DNA of 64,000 nt from NCBI GenBank assembly GCA_029961055.1, contig JASBVM010000009.1:62001-126000 (forward strand), in the 5' to 3' direction. This DNA is from Bacillota bacterium (GTDB lineage: Bacteria > Bacillota > Sulfobacillia > JAIMAT01). Position numbers and translations under genes: made by a program. The notes under the pieces were generated by a model, which saw only the letters and a program-made list of their open reading frames with translations, did no database searches and was not told the DNA's origin. Shown here piece by piece: positions 16,690 through 26,604 of this stretch; the stretch's first letter is position 1; every line of letters begins with the position of its first letter.

Positions 16690-17316
16690 TCACCTGGAGT
16701 AGTACTCCACGATCAGCTGCTCCTGCAGGCTGGAGTCGATCTCCTCGCGCCTGGGCAGCCTGAGAACGGTGCCGCCGAGGTTCTCCAGGTCGGCGCTCAG
16801 CCAGTCCGGGACCGCGGGACCCACCGGCGACTCCTTGAGCGCCTGGAACTTGGCCAGCTTCCGCGACTTCTCCCGGACCTCGATCCGGTCTCCCTCGCGA
16901 ACCTGGTAGGAAGGGATGTCGACCTTCCTGCCGTTCACCTGGAAGTGACCGTGGCGGACCAGCTGGCGGGCTTCCGGCCGCGAGCCGGCCAGCCCGAGCC
17001 GGTAGACGACGTTGTCCAGGCGCAGCTCCAGCAGCTGGAGCAGGCGCTCGCCGGTCACGCCCGGGCTCTTGGCCGCCCGTGCGAAGGTGTTTCGGAACTG
17101 GCGCTCCAGGCTGCCATAGATCCAGCGCGCCTTCTGCTTCTCGCGCAGGTGGACGCCGTAGTCCGAGAGCTTCCTCCGCGCCATGGCGTGCTGGCCCGGC
17201 GGCACGTTCCGCCGCGCCACGGGGCACTTGTCGGTGTAACACCGCGAACCCTTCAGAAACAGCTTCTCCCCGGCTCGCCGGCAGAGCCGGCAGACCGGAC
17301 CCGTATACCTCGCCAT
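16690..17316 (-). CDS. rpsD: 30S ribosomal protein S4 (zinc-binding form)
   Basis: 208 residues. The N-terminus [18 protein letters not shown]...KCP keeps four cysteines, the zinc (C+) form. S4 RNA-binding domain [21 protein letters not shown] primary 16S binder, and in some bacteria an autogenous regulator of this operon. No leader structure is evident in the short upstream gap. Confidence 0.97.
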   Translation of the reverse strand: MARYTGPVCRLCRRAGEKLFLKGSRCYTDKCPVARRNVPPGQHAMARRKLSDYGVHLREKQKARWIYGSLERQFRNTFARAAKSPGVTGERLLQLLELRLDNVVYRLGLAGSRPEARQLVRHGHFQVNGRKVDIPSYQVREGDRIEVREKSRKLAKFQALKESPVGPAVPDWLSADLENLGGTVLRLPRREEIDSSLQEQLIVEYYSR

Positions 17317-17349
17317 CTCTTCTCTCCCTTCCGCCCCCGGACGCCGCGG

Positions 17350-17754
17350 CTAGACGCGCCGCCGCTTGGGCGGCCGGCAGCCGTTGTGCGGCACCGGCGT
17401 CACGTCCCGGATCGCGGTCACTTCCAGCCCGGCCGTCTGAAGCGAGCGGATCGCCGCCTCGCGGCCGGACCCGGGACCCTTCACCCAGGCCTCCACCTCG
17501 CGCATGCCGTGTTCCATGGCCTGGCGGGCGGCCGCCTCGGCCGCGGTCTGGGCGGCGAAGGGGGTCCCCTTCTTCGATCCCTTGAAGCCCTGCGTCCCGG
17601 CCGAACCCCAGGAGATCACGTTCCCCTGGGGATCGGTGATGGTGACGATGGTGTTGTTGAACGTCGACTGGACGTGGGCGATGCCGCGCTCGACATGCTT
17701 CCGCTCCCGGCGGCGCACATGCCCCGCAGCTGCCCTCTGCCGGCGATTGGGCAT
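17350..17754 (-). CDS. rpsK: 30S ribosomal protein S11
   Basis: 134 residues. [22 protein letters not shown] and the C-terminal [19 protein letters not shown] are standard S11. Forms the platform near the E site with S7 and S18. The first ~20 residues are very basic, a common variable extension. Confidence 0.97.
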   Translation of the reverse strand: MPNRRQRAAAGHVRRRERKHVERGIAHVQSTFNNTIVTITDPQGNVISWGSAGTQGFKGSKKGTPFAAQTAAEAAARQAMEHGMREVEAWVKGPGSGREAAIRSLQTAGLEVTAIRDVTPVPHNGCRPPKRRRV

Positions 17755-17799
17755 CGCTTCGCCTCCACTCCCCGCTGCGGAACCCGGACGGTCCCGCGG

Positions 17800-18171
17800 C
17801 TACTTCTTGCGGCGCACCCCGACGGTACGCCGCGGACCCTTCCGCGTGCGCGCGTTGGTCTTGGTCCTCTGCCCCCGCACCGGCAGCCCGCGCCGGTGGC
17901 GGAGGCCCCGGTAGCAGCCGATATCCATGAGGCGCCGGATGTTGCGCTGCTCCTCGGCCCGCAGGTCGCCCTCGACCTTGTACTCGCGCTCCACCACCTC
18001 GCGCAGGCGCGAGACTTCGTCCTCGGTCAGGTCCCGCACGCGCGTGGCGGGGTTGACCCCGGTCTTCGCCAGGATCTCCCGCGCGCGACTCCAGCCGATC
18101 CCGTAGATATAAGGAAGCGCAGCCTCGATCCGTTTCTCCCTGGGCAGGTCGACCCCCGCGATCCTCGCCAT
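17800..18171 (-). CDS. rpsM: 30S ribosomal protein S13
   Basis: 123 residues from ATG 18171 ([16 protein letters not shown]), with GGGGG 7 nt upstream; a GTG two codons earlier (18177) is possible. [42 protein letters not shown] and a basic tail are S13 hallmarks. Located in the 30S head, contacts the P-site tRNA and L5. Confidence 0.96.
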   Translation of the reverse strand: MARIAGVDLPREKRIEAALPYIYGIGWSRAREILAKTGVNPATRVRDLTEDEVSRLREVVEREYKVEGDLRAEEQRNIRRLMDIGCYRGLRHRRGLPVRGQRTKTNARTRKGPRRTVGVRRKK

Positions 18172-18182
18172 GGCCACACCCC

Positions 18183-18296
18183 CTAACCCTGCCGCTGCTT
18201 GTGTTTCGGGTTCTCACAGATGACCATCACGGTGCCGTGGCGCCGGATGATCTTGCACTTGTCGCAGATCTTGCGAACGGACGGCCGCACCTTCAT
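18183..18296 (-). CDS. rpmJ: 50S ribosomal protein L36 (zinc-binding form)
   Basis: 37 residues, [15 protein letters not shown]...[18 protein letters not shown]. The Cys-Cys-Cys-His zinc ribbon is intact (C+ form). First gene of the rpmJ-rpsM-rpsK-rpsD-rpoA-rplQ block, with an extended -10 element about 55 bp upstream. Confidence 0.96.
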   Translation of the reverse strand: MKVRPSVRKICDKCKIIRRHGTVMVICENPKHKQRQG

Positions 18297-18349
18297 CGTC
18301 TCACCCCCGTCCGCCGCCGCAGGCGTACAGTCATAAAGTCACGAGCCCG

Positions 18350-18358
18350 ATTATAGCA
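18350..18358 (-). promoter_or_regulatory. Extended -10 promoter before rpmJ
   Basis: TGCTATAAT (TG one base before a perfect TATAAT). No -35 at 17-18 bp; the nearest TTGGCC is 21 bp away. It would give the alpha-operon genes their own promoter between infA and rpmJ, in the 181-bp gap there. Confidence 0.6.
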
Positions 18359-18477
18359 CGGTGAGCCATGCCTCGGGCCAAAAGTGCGCCCCGACCCTCC
18401 TGCGTCGCTTCGACCCGCCCTACGACTCATCTCGGCCACGCGCGCTTCACGGGTGCCCGTTCATCGTCCGCCGGTCG

Positions 18478-18705
18478 TCAACTGCGGTGCCGGTACGTGA
18501 TGCGTCCCCGGGTCAGGTCGTATGGCGACAGCTCCAGGGTGACCCGGTCGCCTGGAAGGATCCGGATGAAGTGCATGCGGATCTTCCCGGAGACGTGGGC
18601 CAGCACCCTGTGCCCGTTGTCCAGCTCGACCCGGAACATGCCGTTGGGCAGCGGTTCGATCACCCGGCCTTCGACCTCGATGGCCTCCTCCTTCGGCAAA
18701 ACCAT
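18478..18705 (-). CDS. infA: Translation initiation factor IF-1
   Basis: 75 residues (usual 72) with the OB-fold sequence [20 protein letters not shown] and [22 protein letters not shown], ending [11 protein letters not shown]. Occupies the 30S A site during initiation. ATG 18705 behind AAAGGAGGG. The N-terminal MVLPKEEA is the common variant that replaces MAKED. Confidence 0.96.
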   Translation of the reverse strand: MVLPKEEAIEVEGRVIEPLPNGMFRVELDNGHRVLAHVSGKIRMHFIRILPGDRVTLELSPYDLTRGRITYRHRS

Positions 18706-18781
18706 CCCTCCTTTCCCGGGCCGCCGTCCGGCCCTTCGGAATCCCTGCTGCGCCGCCGCCGAGGCGGGGCGGCGGCGACCC

Positions 18782-19165
18782 TCACCCCGCGCCGCCCGGC
18801 TCGCCACCCGAGCCGGCGGCCGGCGCCTCGCCTGCTTCATCGGGGTCGGGCAACGGGGTGGCCATCCCCTCCGAATCCGCGCCGCCCGGCTCCCCCATCA
18901 GCCGTGCGATCGCCTCGCGGACCTTCCGGTTCGACCACTCGCGCGCACCGGGCGGCAGACCAGCCAGCTCCTCGGCCACCCGTTCCGTCGGCGCCAGGTG
19001 GCGCGGGTTCTTCTTCTTCGGGTGGCGGACGTCGCGCACCGAGCCGTCGGCCACGTAGACCCAGCGCGGGTCGACGGCGACCACCAGATAGGCCCTGCCC
19101 CGGTCCCGCCCCGCCCGTGAGACGACCAGCTGGCCCGGACGGTAACGCAGATCTGCACGCTCCAT
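18782..19165 (-). CDS. KOW-domain RNA-binding protein (L14e/L6e/L27e-like)
   Basis: 127 residues. Residues ~8-45 form a KOW-type RNA-binding domain ([24 protein letters not shown], then [22 protein letters not shown]), followed by a short helical part and an acidic/Gly-rich tail. Proteins of this kind sit between map and infA in many Clostridia-type genomes and are annotated as ribosomal L14e-like; their exact role is not established. 10 nt after map. Confidence 0.85.
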   Translation of the reverse strand: MERADLRYRPGQLVVSRAGRDRGRAYLVVAVDPRWVYVADGSVRDVRHPKKKNPRHLAPTERVAEELAGLPPGAREWSNRKVREAIARLMGEPGGADSEGMATPLPDPDEAGEAPAAGSGGEPGGAG

Positions 19166-19175
19166 GCGGGGCCTC

Positions 19176-19922
19176 CTAGGGCAGGGTGAGCACCTCGGGG
19201 CCGTCCGGAAGGATGGCCACCGTGTGCTCGAAATGGGCCGAGAGTCGCCCGTCCGCGGTCCGGACGGTCCACCCGTCCGGCATCGTATATACCCGAAAGG
19301 TGCCCGCGTTCACCATGGGTTCGATGGCGATCACCAGGCCCGCACGCAGGCGGATGCCGTGGCCTGCCGGTCCGTAGTTGGGCACCTGGGGGTCCTCGTG
19401 CATCTCCCGGCCCACCCCGTGACCCACGTACTCGCGCACGACGGAGAAACCGTTGGCCTCCACATACTCCTGCACGGCATGGGAGATGTCACCCAGGAAG
19501 CCGCCCTCCACCGCCTTGGCGATGCCCCGCTCCAGCGACTCGCGCGTCACATCCATCAGACGGGCTGCCTCGGGGCTCACCTCCCCCACCGGGAAGGTGC
19601 GGGCGTGGTCGCCCACGTACCCCTGGTACGTGGCCCCCACGTCGATCGAGACGATGTCGCCTTCCCGAAGGCGGCGGTCGCCGGGGATGCCGTGGACCAC
19701 CTCGTCGTTGACCGAGGTGCAGATGGCAGCCGGGTAGCCCTGGTAGCCGATGAAGGTGGGCACGGCCCCATGCGAGCGGATGAACTCCTCCGCCCAGGCG
19801 GCCAACTGCCCCGTGGTCACCCCCGGCCGGATCCGGTCCTCCAGGTAGACAAGCGTCTGCGCGGCGATGCGTCCCGCCTCCCGCATCTGGCGGATCTCAC
19901 GCATCGACTTGAGAATGATCAT
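19176..19922 (-). CDS. map: Methionine aminopeptidase, type I
   Basis: 248 residues, normal length. Metal ligands are visible as the two aspartates in [19 protein letters not shown], His in [12 protein letters not shown], Glu in AIEPMV and Glu in [17 protein letters not shown] carries the substrate-site His. Removes the N-terminal Met from nascent proteins. Its ATG overlaps the adk stop by 4 nt (ATGA). Confidence 0.97.
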   Translation of the reverse strand: MIILKSMREIRQMREAGRIAAQTLVYLEDRIRPGVTTGQLAAWAEEFIRSHGAVPTFIGYQGYPAAICTSVNDEVVHGIPGDRRLREGDIVSIDVGATYQGYVGDHARTFPVGEVSPEAARLMDVTRESLERGIAKAVEGGFLGDISHAVQEYVEANGFSVVREYVGHGVGREMHEDPQVPNYGPAGHGIRLRAGLVIAIEPMVNAGTFRVYTMPDGWTVRTADGRLSAHFEHTVAILPDGPEVLTLP

Positions 19923-20566
19923 GCGATCCCCAACGCCTCTTTCAGCTCAGCCGTCACCTCGTCCGGCCTCCGGGCCGCGTCGATGCGGACCAGCCGGCCG
20001 CTCTGCTCGTAGAAACCGATCAGCGGGGCGGTCTGCGTCCGGTAGACGGCCAGGCGCGCCCGCACCGTCTCCTCGCGGTCATCCTCCCGCTGGACCAGCT
20101 GGCTCCCGCAGCGATCGCAAACGCCGGCCTGCCGGGGAGGTTGCGTATGAACATTGTAAACCGCGCCGCACTGGGGACAGCTCCGGCGCCCCGCCAGGCG
20201 CCGCACCACTTCCTCCTCGTCGACGCGGAACTCCACCGCCCGGTCCAGTGGCCGGCCCATGGCCGAGAGGATGCGGTCCAGCGCCTCGGCCTGCGCAACC
20301 GTGCGCGGGAAGCCGTCCAGGATGAAGCCGTTCTGGCAGTCGCGCGCGCGGAGCCTCTCCTCGACGATGCCGATGGTCACCTCGTCGGGGACCAGCTCGC
20401 CCGCCTCCATGTACCGCTGCGCCTCCCGCCCCAGGGGCGTCTGGTCCCGGACGGCCGCCCGGAACATATCTCCCGTGCTCACCTGGGGGATGCCCATCTC
20501 CCGGGCCAGGACCGCCGCCTGGGTGCCCTTGCCCGCGCCCGGCGGGCCGAGAAAGACCAGCTGCAC
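19919..20566 (-). CDS. adk: Adenylate kinase (zinc-type lid)
   Basis: 215 residues. P-loop [13 protein letters not shown]-binding region [18 protein letters not shown], and a LID with four cysteines (CPQC...CDRC) that binds structural zinc as in Gram-positive and thermophile enzymes. Interconverts ATP+AMP and 2 ADP. Standard secY-adk-map order. GTG start. Confidence 0.97.
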   Translation of the reverse strand: MQLVFLGPPGAGKGTQAAVLAREMGIPQVSTGDMFRAAVRDQTPLGREAQRYMEAGELVPDEVTIGIVEERLRARDCQNGFILDGFPRTVAQAEALDRILSAMGRPLDRAVEFRVDEEEVVRRLAGRRSCPQCGAVYNVHTQPPRQAGVCDRCGSQLVQREDDREETVRARLAVYRTQTAPLIGFYEQSGRLVRIDAARRPDEVTAELKEALGIA

Positions 20567-20578
20567 CGATCTTCACCT

Positions 20579-21835
20579 CTAGCGCAGGAAGCCTTCGTAG
20601 TGGCGCATCAGCATCTGGGACTCGATCTGCTTCATCGTCTCCAGAGCGACGCCCACCACGATCAGCAGGGACGTCCCGCCGAAGTTCAGGTTGGGAATGC
20701 CCACGAGGCGACCGAAGAAGAACGGCAGCACCGCGATCAGCGCCAGGAAGACGGCGCCCGCAAAGGTGACCCTGTTGAGGATCCGCGTCAGGTACTCCGT
20801 CGTCGGACGGCCCGGGCGGATTCCCGGGATGAAACCGCCGTACTTCCGGATGTTGTCGGCGACGTCCACCGGATTGAAGACGATCACCGTGTAGAAGAAG
20901 GTGAAGCCCACGATCAGGAGCGCGTAGAGCACCGGATAGATCCAGCCGTTCAGCCAGTTGTTCACGCTGTTGAAGACCGGGAAGAAGGTGGCGAGGGTCG
21001 CGGGCAGCGAGAGGATCGAGGCCGCGAAGATCACCGGGATGACGCCGGCCTGGTTGACGCGGAGCGGTATGTGCGTCGCCTGGCCGCCGTACATCCGCCG
21101 GCCGACCACCCGCTTCGCATATTGCACCGGGATGCGCCGCGCCGCCTGCTGGACCACCACCACCAGCGCGATGATGCCCAGACCCAGGACCACCATCAGG
21201 ATGATGTTGAAGACGTTGACAACTCCGCCCTGCACGTAGCGGACGACCGTGTTGAGGCCGCCGGGAAGCCTCGACAGGATCCCGGCGAAGATCAGGATCG
21301 AGATCCCGTTGCCGATCCCCTGGTCGGTGATCTGCTCGCCCAGCCACATGAGGAAGAGCGTGCCCGCCGTCAGCCCGATGACGGCCACCGCTGCGCTGGC
21401 CAGACCGGGATGGAGGAAGGCGCCCTCCCGGTTGAGCAGGACCGCCGTGCCCGTGGCCTGGATCAGGCCCAGGATGGCCGTCCCGTACCGGGTCCACTGC
21501 GCGATCTTCCGCTGCCCCTCGGCCCCTTCCTTCGACCACTCCTCCAGCCGCGGTATGACCAGTGTCAGCAGCTGCAGGATGATCGAGGCGTTGATGTACG
21601 GGATGATGGACATGGCGAAGACCGAGAGATTGCGCAGCGCTCCGCCCGAGACCACGTCCAGGAAGCCGAAGAGCGTCCCCGAGGAGAGGAGCTGCTCGAT
21701 CTTGGTGGGATCGATGCCGGGAATCGGCACGTGCGCGCCGAGCCGGAAGACCACCAACATCCCCACCGTGAAGAGCATCCGCCGGCGCAGGTCCGCCATG
21801 CGGAACGACTGGCGCAGCGTCTGGACCAGGGACAC
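20579..21835 (-). CDS. secY: Protein translocase subunit SecY
   Basis: 418 residues with ten predicted membrane helices, starting RMADLRRRMLFTVGMLVVFRLG. Contains FGFLDVVSGGALRNLSVFAMSIIPYINASI (plug region) and the cytoplasmic-loop arginine segment GFIPGIRPGRPTTEYL needed for SecA and ribosome contact. Forms the SecYEG channel with SecE encoded at 46341 in this window. GTG start 1 nt after rplO. Confidence 0.98.
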   Translation of the reverse strand: MSLVQTLRQSFRMADLRRRMLFTVGMLVVFRLGAHVPIPGIDPTKIEQLLSSGTLFGFLDVVSGGALRNLSVFAMSIIPYINASIILQLLTLVIPRLEEWSKEGAEGQRKIAQWTRYGTAILGLIQATGTAVLLNREGAFLHPGLASAAVAVIGLTAGTLFLMWLGEQITDQGIGNGISILIFAGILSRLPGGLNTVVRYVQGGVVNVFNIILMVVLGLGIIALVVVVQQAARRIPVQYAKRVVGRRMYGGQATHIPLRVNQAGVIPVIFAASILSLPATLATFFPVFNSVNNWLNGWIYPVLYALLIVGFTFFYTVIVFNPVDVADNIRKYGGFIPGIRPGRPTTEYLTRILNRVTFAGAVFLALIAVLPFFFGRLVGIPNLNFGGTSLLIVVGVALETMKQIESQMLMRHYEGFLR

Positions 21836-22279
21836 TCAGATCACCTCAGCCTTGCCGCCGGCGGCCTCGATCTTGGCCCGCGCGGCCTGGCTGAAGGCGT
21901 GGGCGCGCACGGTGAGCTGCCGATCGACCTCACCGTTGCCGAGGATCTTGATACCGTCCATCATCTTCCGGACGAGGCGGCGCTCGAGCAGCAGCTCCGG
22001 CGTCACCTCGCTGCCGGGCTCAAACAGGTTGAGCTGCGCCACGTTGACGGTGGCGTACTCCTTGCGGAAGCGAGCGTTGTTGAAGCCGCGCCGCGGCAGC
22101 CGTCGCTGCAACGGCATCTGGCCACCCTCGAAGCCGGCACCCTTGGCGCCGCCCGAGCGGGCCTTCTGCCCCTTGGTACCCCGCGTCGCCGTCTTGCCGT
22201 GTCCCGAACCGACGCCGCGGCCCACGCGCTTGGGGTGCTTCCGCGGCTGGCCCGGCCGCAGCTCGTGGATACCCGCCAT
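21836..22279 (-). CDS. rplO: 50S ribosomal protein L15
   Basis: 147 residues from ATG 22279, which has GGAGGTGAACGGG in front of it; an upstream GTG at 22288 abuts the Shine-Dalgarno and is less likely. [27 protein letters not shown] is the usual extended loop, then [19 protein letters not shown]. Directly follows rpsE; the rpmD (L30) gene that normally lies between them is absent. Confidence 0.96.
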   Translation of the reverse strand: MAGIHELRPGQPRKHPKRVGRGVGSGHGKTATRGTKGQKARSGGAKGAGFEGGQMPLQRRLPRRGFNNARFRKEYATVNVAQLNLFEPGSEVTPELLLERRLVRKMMDGIKILGNGEVDRQLTVRAHAFSQAARAKIEAAGGKAEVI

Positions 22280-22297
22280 CCCGTTCACCTCCTCCGC

Positions 22298-22801
22298 TCA
22301 GCCCGCGCGCTCCAGTTTCCTGTCCCGCATGGCCGAGACCTCTCGCGGATCCTTCAGCTGGCGCAGGGCGTCCATGGTGGCCAGCACCACGTTGTTGGCG
22401 TTGGACGATCCCACCGACTTGGTGAGCACGTCGGTCACGCCGGCCAGCTCCATGATCGCCCGCGTCGCGCCGCCGGCGATGATCCCGGTCCCCCGGGCAG
22501 CCGGCCGGATCAGCACCCTGCCCGCCCCGAAGTGACCCACCGCCTCGTGGGTGATGGTGGTGCCGCGCAGGGGGACCCGGATCAGGTTCTTCTTCGCCGC
22601 CTGGATGCCCTTGCGGATGGCTTCGGGGATCTCCGCGGCCTTCCCCATCCCCGCTCCGACCTGGCCGTTCCGATCGCCGACGATCACCAGCGCCGTGAAG
22701 TGGAATCGCCGCCCGCCCTTGACCACCTTGGCCACGCGGTTGATGCGGACGACGCGCTCCTCCAGCTCGCCGCCTTCGGCCTTCGCCTCCGATCGCGCCA
22801 T
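22298..22801 (-). CDS. rpsE: 30S ribosomal protein S5
   Basis: 167 residues from ATG 22801. The dsRNA-binding-like N-domain has [26 protein letters not shown]-type sequence (here [10 protein letters not shown]), then [17 protein letters not shown], and the C-domain has [21 protein letters not shown] and GSSNANNVV. Involved in decoding fidelity and helicase activity at the mRNA entry. Shine-Dalgarno GGGAGGTGAGCG. Confidence 0.97.
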   Translation of the reverse strand: MARSEAKAEGGELEERVVRINRVAKVVKGGRRFHFTALVIVGDRNGQVGAGMGKAAEIPEAIRKGIQAAKKNLIRVPLRGTTITHEAVGHFGAGRVLIRPAARGTGIIAGGATRAIMELAGVTDVLTKSVGSSNANNVVLATMDALRQLKDPREVSAMRDRKLERAG

Positions 22802-22824
22802 TCGCTCACCTCCCTTCCTGTCCG

Positions 22825-23187
22825 TCAAAACTCGAGGCCCTCCGCCCGAGCCCCGTCCGCCAGGGCCTTGATGCGGCCGTGATAGAGATAGCCGCCCCGG
22901 TCGAAGCTCACCTTCCGGACGCCCTTCGTCAGTGCGCGGCGGGCCACCAGCGCGCCGACCTGCCGCGCCGCCTCCACGCTGGCGCCGTTCTTCAACAGCG
23001 CGCGGAGCTCGGGGTCGATGCTGGAGGCGGCGGCCAGCGTGTGTCCCGCCTCGTCGTCGATCACCTGTGCGTAGATGTGCTTGGAGCTCCGGAAGACGCT
23101 GAGTCGCGGGCGCTCCGGCGTGCCGACCACCTTCTTGCGCACGCGCAGATGCCGGCGCCGGCGCGCCTCGCGCCGATCAAAGGCCAT
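22825..23187 (-). CDS. rplR: 50S ribosomal protein L18
   Basis: 120 residues from ATG 23187 ([20 protein letters not shown]). [19 protein letters not shown] and the C-terminal [28 protein letters not shown] are diagnostic. Binds 5S rRNA with L5. Confidence 0.97.
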   Translation of the reverse strand: MAFDRREARRRRHLRVRKKVVGTPERPRLSVFRSSKHIYAQVIDDEAGHTLAAASSIDPELRALLKNGASVEAARQVGALVARRALTKGVRKVSFDRGGYLYHGRIKALADGARAEGLEF

Positions 23188-23210
23188 CACGATCCCTCCT
23201 GCCCCGCGCG

Positions 23211-23747
23211 TCACTTGCCGGTCTTGCCGGCCTTCCGGCGAATCCGCTCGCCGGAGTAGTGGATCCCCTTGCCCAGGTACGGTTCCGGCTTGCGCACCGC
23301 ACGGATGTTGGCCGCCACCTGGCCGACCTTCTGCTTGTCGGCCCCTCGGACCACGATGGTGGTGGGGTTGGGCGTCTCGATGGTCACGCCCTCGGGCGGC
23401 TCGATGCCCACCGGATGCGAGTATCCCACGCTGAGCACGAGCCTGCCGCCCTGCATGGCCGCGCGGTAGCCGGTGCCGGTGATCTCCAGCGTCCGCTCGA
23501 ATCCTTGCGAGACGCCCTGGACCATGTTGGCGATCAGCGTCCGCGTCAGGCCGTGGAGGGCCTTGCTGCGGCGCTCGTCGTCGGGGCGCTGGACCAGCAC
23601 GCGGCCGTCGTCCACCACCGCGCTCAGCGGCTCCGGGACCATGTGTTCCAGCCGACCCTTGGGCCCGCTCACGACCACCTTCCGCCCCTCGACCACCACC
23701 TCGACGCCGGCGGGGACCGGGATGGCCTGCTTACCTACTCGCGACAC
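23211..23747 (-). CDS. rplF: 50S ribosomal protein L6
   Basis: 178 residues from GTG 23747 ([16 protein letters not shown]), Shine-Dalgarno AGGAGG. Two repeated alpha/beta domains; the second contains [21 protein letters not shown] and the C-terminal [25 protein letters not shown]. Sits near the factor-binding site of the 50S subunit. Confidence 0.97.
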   Translation of the reverse strand: MSRVGKQAIPVPAGVEVVVEGRKVVVSGPKGRLEHMVPEPLSAVVDDGRVLVQRPDDERRSKALHGLTRTLIANMVQGVSQGFERTLEITGTGYRAAMQGGRLVLSVGYSHPVGIEPPEGVTIETPNPTTIVVRGADKQKVGQVAANIRAVRKPEPYLGKGIHYSGERIRRKAGKTGK

Positions 23748-23758
23748 CCTGATCCCTC

Positions 23759-24151
23759 CTACCAGACGTAGCAGAGCACCTCGCCGCCCACGCCCAGGCG
23801 ACGGGCCTCCCGGTCCGTCATGATCCCCTGCGACGTGGAGACGATGGCGATACCAAGCCCGCCCAGGACCCTGGGCAGCTGGTCGTGGCTGGCATAGACG
23901 CGCAGCCCCGGCTTCGAGATCCGCCGCAGCCCCGTGATCACCCGGCGCCGCCCCGGTCCGTAGCGAAGATGGATCCGGATCGTCTTTTTGGTTCCATCCT
24001 CGATCCACTGGTAATCCTGGATAAACCCGTCACGCTTCAGGATCTCCGCGATCGCCCGCTTCGTCTTGGAACCCGGGATGTCCACCCGGTCCCGATAGAC
24101 GGTGTTGGCGTTCCGGATCCGCGTGAGCATGTCCGCGATGGGATCCGTCAT
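23759..24151 (-). CDS. rpsH: 30S ribosomal protein S8
   Basis: 130 residues, [16 protein letters not shown] start and C-terminal [26 protein letters not shown]. Binds 16S helix 21. ATG 24151 gives the family N-terminus, but a TTG two codons upstream (24157) has better spacing from AGGAGGGAG, so the start may be 24157. Confidence 0.96.
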   Translation of the reverse strand: MTDPIADMLTRIRNANTVYRDRVDIPGSKTKRAIAEILKRDGFIQDYQWIEDGTKKTIRIHLRYGPGRRRVITGLRRISKPGLRVYASHDQLPRVLGGLGIAIVSTSQGIMTDREARRLGVGGEVLCYVW

Positions 24152-24185
24152 GCTCAACGGATAGCTCCCTCCTCTCCCGCCTGCT

Positions 24186-24371
24186 TCACCAGCTCGCCTT
24201 GCGAATCCCGGGGATCTCACCGCGGTGGGCGAGCTCTCGGAAGCAGAGCCGGCAGAGACCGAACTTGCCGATGTACCCGCGCGGACGCCCGCACCGGACG
24301 CACCGGTTCCGCGCCCGAACCTTGAACTTCGGCTTCCGCCGTGCCTTCTCGATCATGGCCTTACGGGCCAT
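24186..24371 (-). CDS. rpsN: 30S ribosomal protein S14, type Z (zinc-binding)
   Basis: 61 residues, the short zinc form: [26 protein letters not shown] carries CxxC...CxxC, and the C-terminus is [11 protein letters not shown]. No zinc-independent paralog is seen in the window. Confidence 0.97.
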   Translation of the reverse strand: MARKAMIEKARRKPKFKVRARNRCVRCGRPRGYIGKFGLCRLCFRELAHRGEIPGIRKASW

Positions 24372-24389
24372 CTGCTCACCTCCCGACTG

Positions 24390-24932
24390 CTACGCGGCGC
24401 GGAACGGAACCCCCAGCTCCTCGAGGAGCGCCTTGGCCTCCTCGTCGGTCCTGGCGGTGGTGACCAGGGTGATGTCCATGCCGCGCACCTGATCTACCTT
24501 GTCGTACTCGATCTCCGGAAAGACCAGCTGCTCGCGCAGGCCGAGCGAAAAGTTGCCCCGCCCGTCGAACGAGTCGGGGGAGACGCCGTGGAAGTCTCGC
24601 ACCCGCGGCAGGGCGACGCTGACCAACTTCTCCAGGAAGTCGTACATCCGCTCGCCGCGGAGCGTCACCTTGGCGCCGATGCTCATCCCGGTCCGCACCT
24701 TGAACGCGGCCACCGACTTGCGGGCCTTGGTCACCAGCGGCTTCTGCCCCGTGATGGCGGCCAGGTCCCGGACAGCCCCGTCGAGCAGCTTCGGGTCGCG
24801 GGTGGCCGCGCCCACACCCATGTTGATCACGATCTTTTCCAGCCTCGGTACCTCCATGACGTTCCGGTAGCCGAACCGTCGCTGGAGAGCGGGTCGGATC
24901 TCTTCGAGGTACCGCTCCCGGAGCGCGTTCAC
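24390..24932 (-). CDS. rplE: 50S ribosomal protein L5
   Basis: 180 residues from GTG 24932. [42 protein letters not shown] and the C-terminal [20 protein letters not shown] are typical. Binds 5S rRNA and contacts S13 and P-site tRNA across the subunit bridge. Confidence 0.96.
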   Translation of the reverse strand: MNALRERYLEEIRPALQRRFGYRNVMEVPRLEKIVINMGVGAATRDPKLLDGAVRDLAAITGQKPLVTKARKSVAAFKVRTGMSIGAKVTLRGERMYDFLEKLVSVALPRVRDFHGVSPDSFDGRGNFSLGLREQLVFPEIEYDKVDQVRGMDITLVTTARTDEEAKALLEELGVPFRAA

Positions 24933-24961
24933 AGCCTGTACGTCACCTCCCCGGGCCCCGC

Positions 24962-25318
24962 TCAACGGTCGATGACCTCGCCGCAGCGCTTGCAGGTCCG
25001 GACCTTGCGCCCGTCGTCCAGGACGCGGTGGGCGACGCGCGTCGGCCGGTCGCAATGGGGGCAGACCAGCATCACATTGGAGGCATCGATGGGGTTTTCT
25101 TGCTCCACGATGCCGCCCTGCATCACCTGGGGCGTCGGCTTCCGATGTTTCTTGGCGACGTTGACGCCCTCCACCACCACCCGGCGAAGCCGGGGCAGGG
25201 TACGCAGGATCTTGCCGCGCTTCCCCGCGTCCTTCCCGGAGAGCACCTGGACGAGGTCGCCCTTCCTGACGGACAGCCTGGCGTTGGCCGCTTCCACCTT
25301 GGCGCCCTGCATCGTCAC
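24962..25318 (-). CDS. rplX: 50S ribosomal protein L24
   Basis: 118 residues. KOW motif [22 protein letters not shown], then [22 protein letters not shown], and a C-terminal part with CPHCDRPTR...CKRCGEVI, two CxxC pairs that could bind zinc. The GTG overlaps the rplN stop by 4 nt (GTGA), favouring this start over the ATG two codons later. An assembly initiator of the 50S subunit. Confidence 0.95.
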   Translation of the reverse strand: MTMQGAKVEAANARLSVRKGDLVQVLSGKDAGKRGKILRTLPRLRRVVVEGVNVAKKHRKPTPQVMQGGIVEQENPIDASNVMLVCPHCDRPTRVAHRVLDDGRKVRTCKRCGEVIDR

Positions 25319-25683
25319 AAGACCTCCGGGGCGAGACTGATGATGCGCATGAACTCTTTCTCGCGGAGCTCCCGGGCCACCGGCCCGAAGATGCGCGTTC
25401 CGCGAGGTTCCTTCGTGTCACGCAGAATGACGGCCGCGTTGTCGTCGAACCGGATGTACGAGCCGTCCTCCCGTCGCACGGGCCGCCGCGTCCGCACCAC
25501 CACGGCATGGACCACCTCGCCCTTCTTCACCATGCCGTTGGGGGCGGCGGCCTTGACGCTGCAGACCACCGTGTCGCCCACCCGGGCGTAGCGCCGGTTG
25601 GGCCCGCCCAGCACGCGGATGACCAGCAGCTCCTTGGCGCCGGTGTTGTCGGCCGCCCGGAGGCGGGTCAGGGTCCGGATCAC
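25315..25683 (-). CDS. rplN: 50S ribosomal protein L14
   Basis: 122 residues, the invariant family length. [45 protein letters not shown] and [28 protein letters not shown]. Forms an intersubunit bridge and binds the silencing factor RsfS in other bacteria. Overlaps rpsQ by 4 nt. Confidence 0.98.
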   Translation of the reverse strand: MIRTLTRLRAADNTGAKELLVIRVLGGPNRRYARVGDTVVCSVKAAAPNGMVKKGEVVHAVVVRTRRPVRREDGSYIRFDDNAAVILRDTKEPRGTRIFGPVARELREKEFMRIISLAPEVL

Positions 25684-25958
25684 GAGAGCGCCTCCCCCTT
25701 CCGGTCGAGGATCTCGACCACCCGCCAGCGCTTCTCCTTGGAGAGCGGCCGGGTCTCCATCAGCCGCACCAGGTCACCCTCGCGGCAGCGGTTCTCCTCG
25801 TCATGCGCCTTGAAGCGCTGGGTGCGGCGGACGATCTTGCCGTAGAGCGGGTCGGCGAACATCCGCTCCACGGCCACGACCACGGTCTTCTCCATCTTGT
25901 CGCTGACGACGCGGCCGACCATGGTCTTCCGCCGTCTCCGTTCCCTCGTCTGTTCCAT
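25680..25958 (-). CDS. rpsQ: 30S ribosomal protein S17
   Basis: 92 residues. [19 protein letters not shown] and the OB-fold continuation [22 protein letters not shown], then [17 protein letters not shown]. Primary 16S binder in the 30S body. Confidence 0.97.
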   Translation of the reverse strand: MEQTRERRRRKTMVGRVVSDKMEKTVVVAVERMFADPLYGKIVRRTQRFKAHDEENRCREGDLVRLMETRPLSKEKRWRVVEILDRKGEALS

Positions 25959-25970
25959 GCCTCGAACCTC

Positions 25971-26177
25971 CTAGGCTCCGCGCTGGCGGGCCAGCTCGCG
26001 CTGGCGCAAGATCGTCTGGACGCGGGCGATGTCGCGCCGGACCTGGCGGAGCCGCATCGGGTTCTCCAGCTGGCCTGTGGCATGCTGAAAACGCAGGTTG
26101 AAGAGCTCGGACTTGAGGTCGCGGATCTGCTTCTCCAGCTCCGCGTCGCTCAGTTCCGTCAACTCCTTAGCCTTCAC
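25971..26177 (-). CDS. rpmC: 50S ribosomal protein L29
   Basis: 68 residues from GTG 26177 ([18 protein letters not shown]), chosen because GGAGGTGAAGCGG precedes it; the GTG at 26186 is inside that Shine-Dalgarno. [20 protein letters not shown] and [15 protein letters not shown] form the two-helix hairpin. Lies by the exit tunnel near trigger factor's docking site. Overlaps the rplP end by 11 nt. Confidence 0.95.
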   Translation of the reverse strand: MKAKELTELSDAELEKQIRDLKSELFNLRFQHATGQLENPMRLRQVRRDIARVQTILRQRELARQRGA

Positions 26178-26601
26178 CCGCTTCACCTCCGCCCTCGCCG
26201 CGCCTCACGAAGCGGGTCTTGATGGGCAGCTTGTGGGAGGCGAGCCGGAACGCCTCCTGGGCCACGGGCTCGGGCACGCCGGCCAGCTCGAAGAGCACGC
26301 GCCCCGGGTGCACCACCGCCACCCAGTACTCCGGGTTCCCTTTGCCGCTCCCCATGCGGGTCTCAGCCGGCTTCTTGGTGTACGGCTTGTCGGGGAAGAT
26401 CTTGATCCAGACGCGCCCGCCGCGCCGGATGTAGCGCGTGATGGCCACGCGGGCCGCCTCGATCTGGCGGTCGGAGATCCAGGCCGGTTCCAGAGCCTGG
26501 AGCCCGTACTCGCCGTACTGCACCTCGGAGCCCCGGTAGGCGAAGCCCTTCATCCGGCCGCGGTGCTGCTTCCGGTGCTTGACCTTCTTCGGCATCAACA
26601 T
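26167..26601 (-). CDS. rplP: 50S ribosomal protein L16
   Basis: 144 residues, [19 protein letters not shown] start typical of the family. [21 protein letters not shown] is the conserved loop reaching toward the peptidyl-transferase centre. The C-terminus has an extra Gly/Glu tail. 3 nt after rpsC. Confidence 0.97.
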   Translation of the reverse strand: MLMPKKVKHRKQHRGRMKGFAYRGSEVQYGEYGLQALEPAWISDRQIEAARVAITRYIRRGGRVWIKIFPDKPYTKKPAETRMGSGKGNPEYWVAVVHPGRVLFELAGVPEPVAQEAFRLASHKLPIKTRFVRRGEGGGEAGEG

Positions 26602-26604
26602 CGC

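Noticed and set aside
18457-18488. TTGACG overlapping the infA stop codon as a further promoter
   Set aside because: No -10-like hexamer lies 15-20 bp downstream, so it was not counted with the others.
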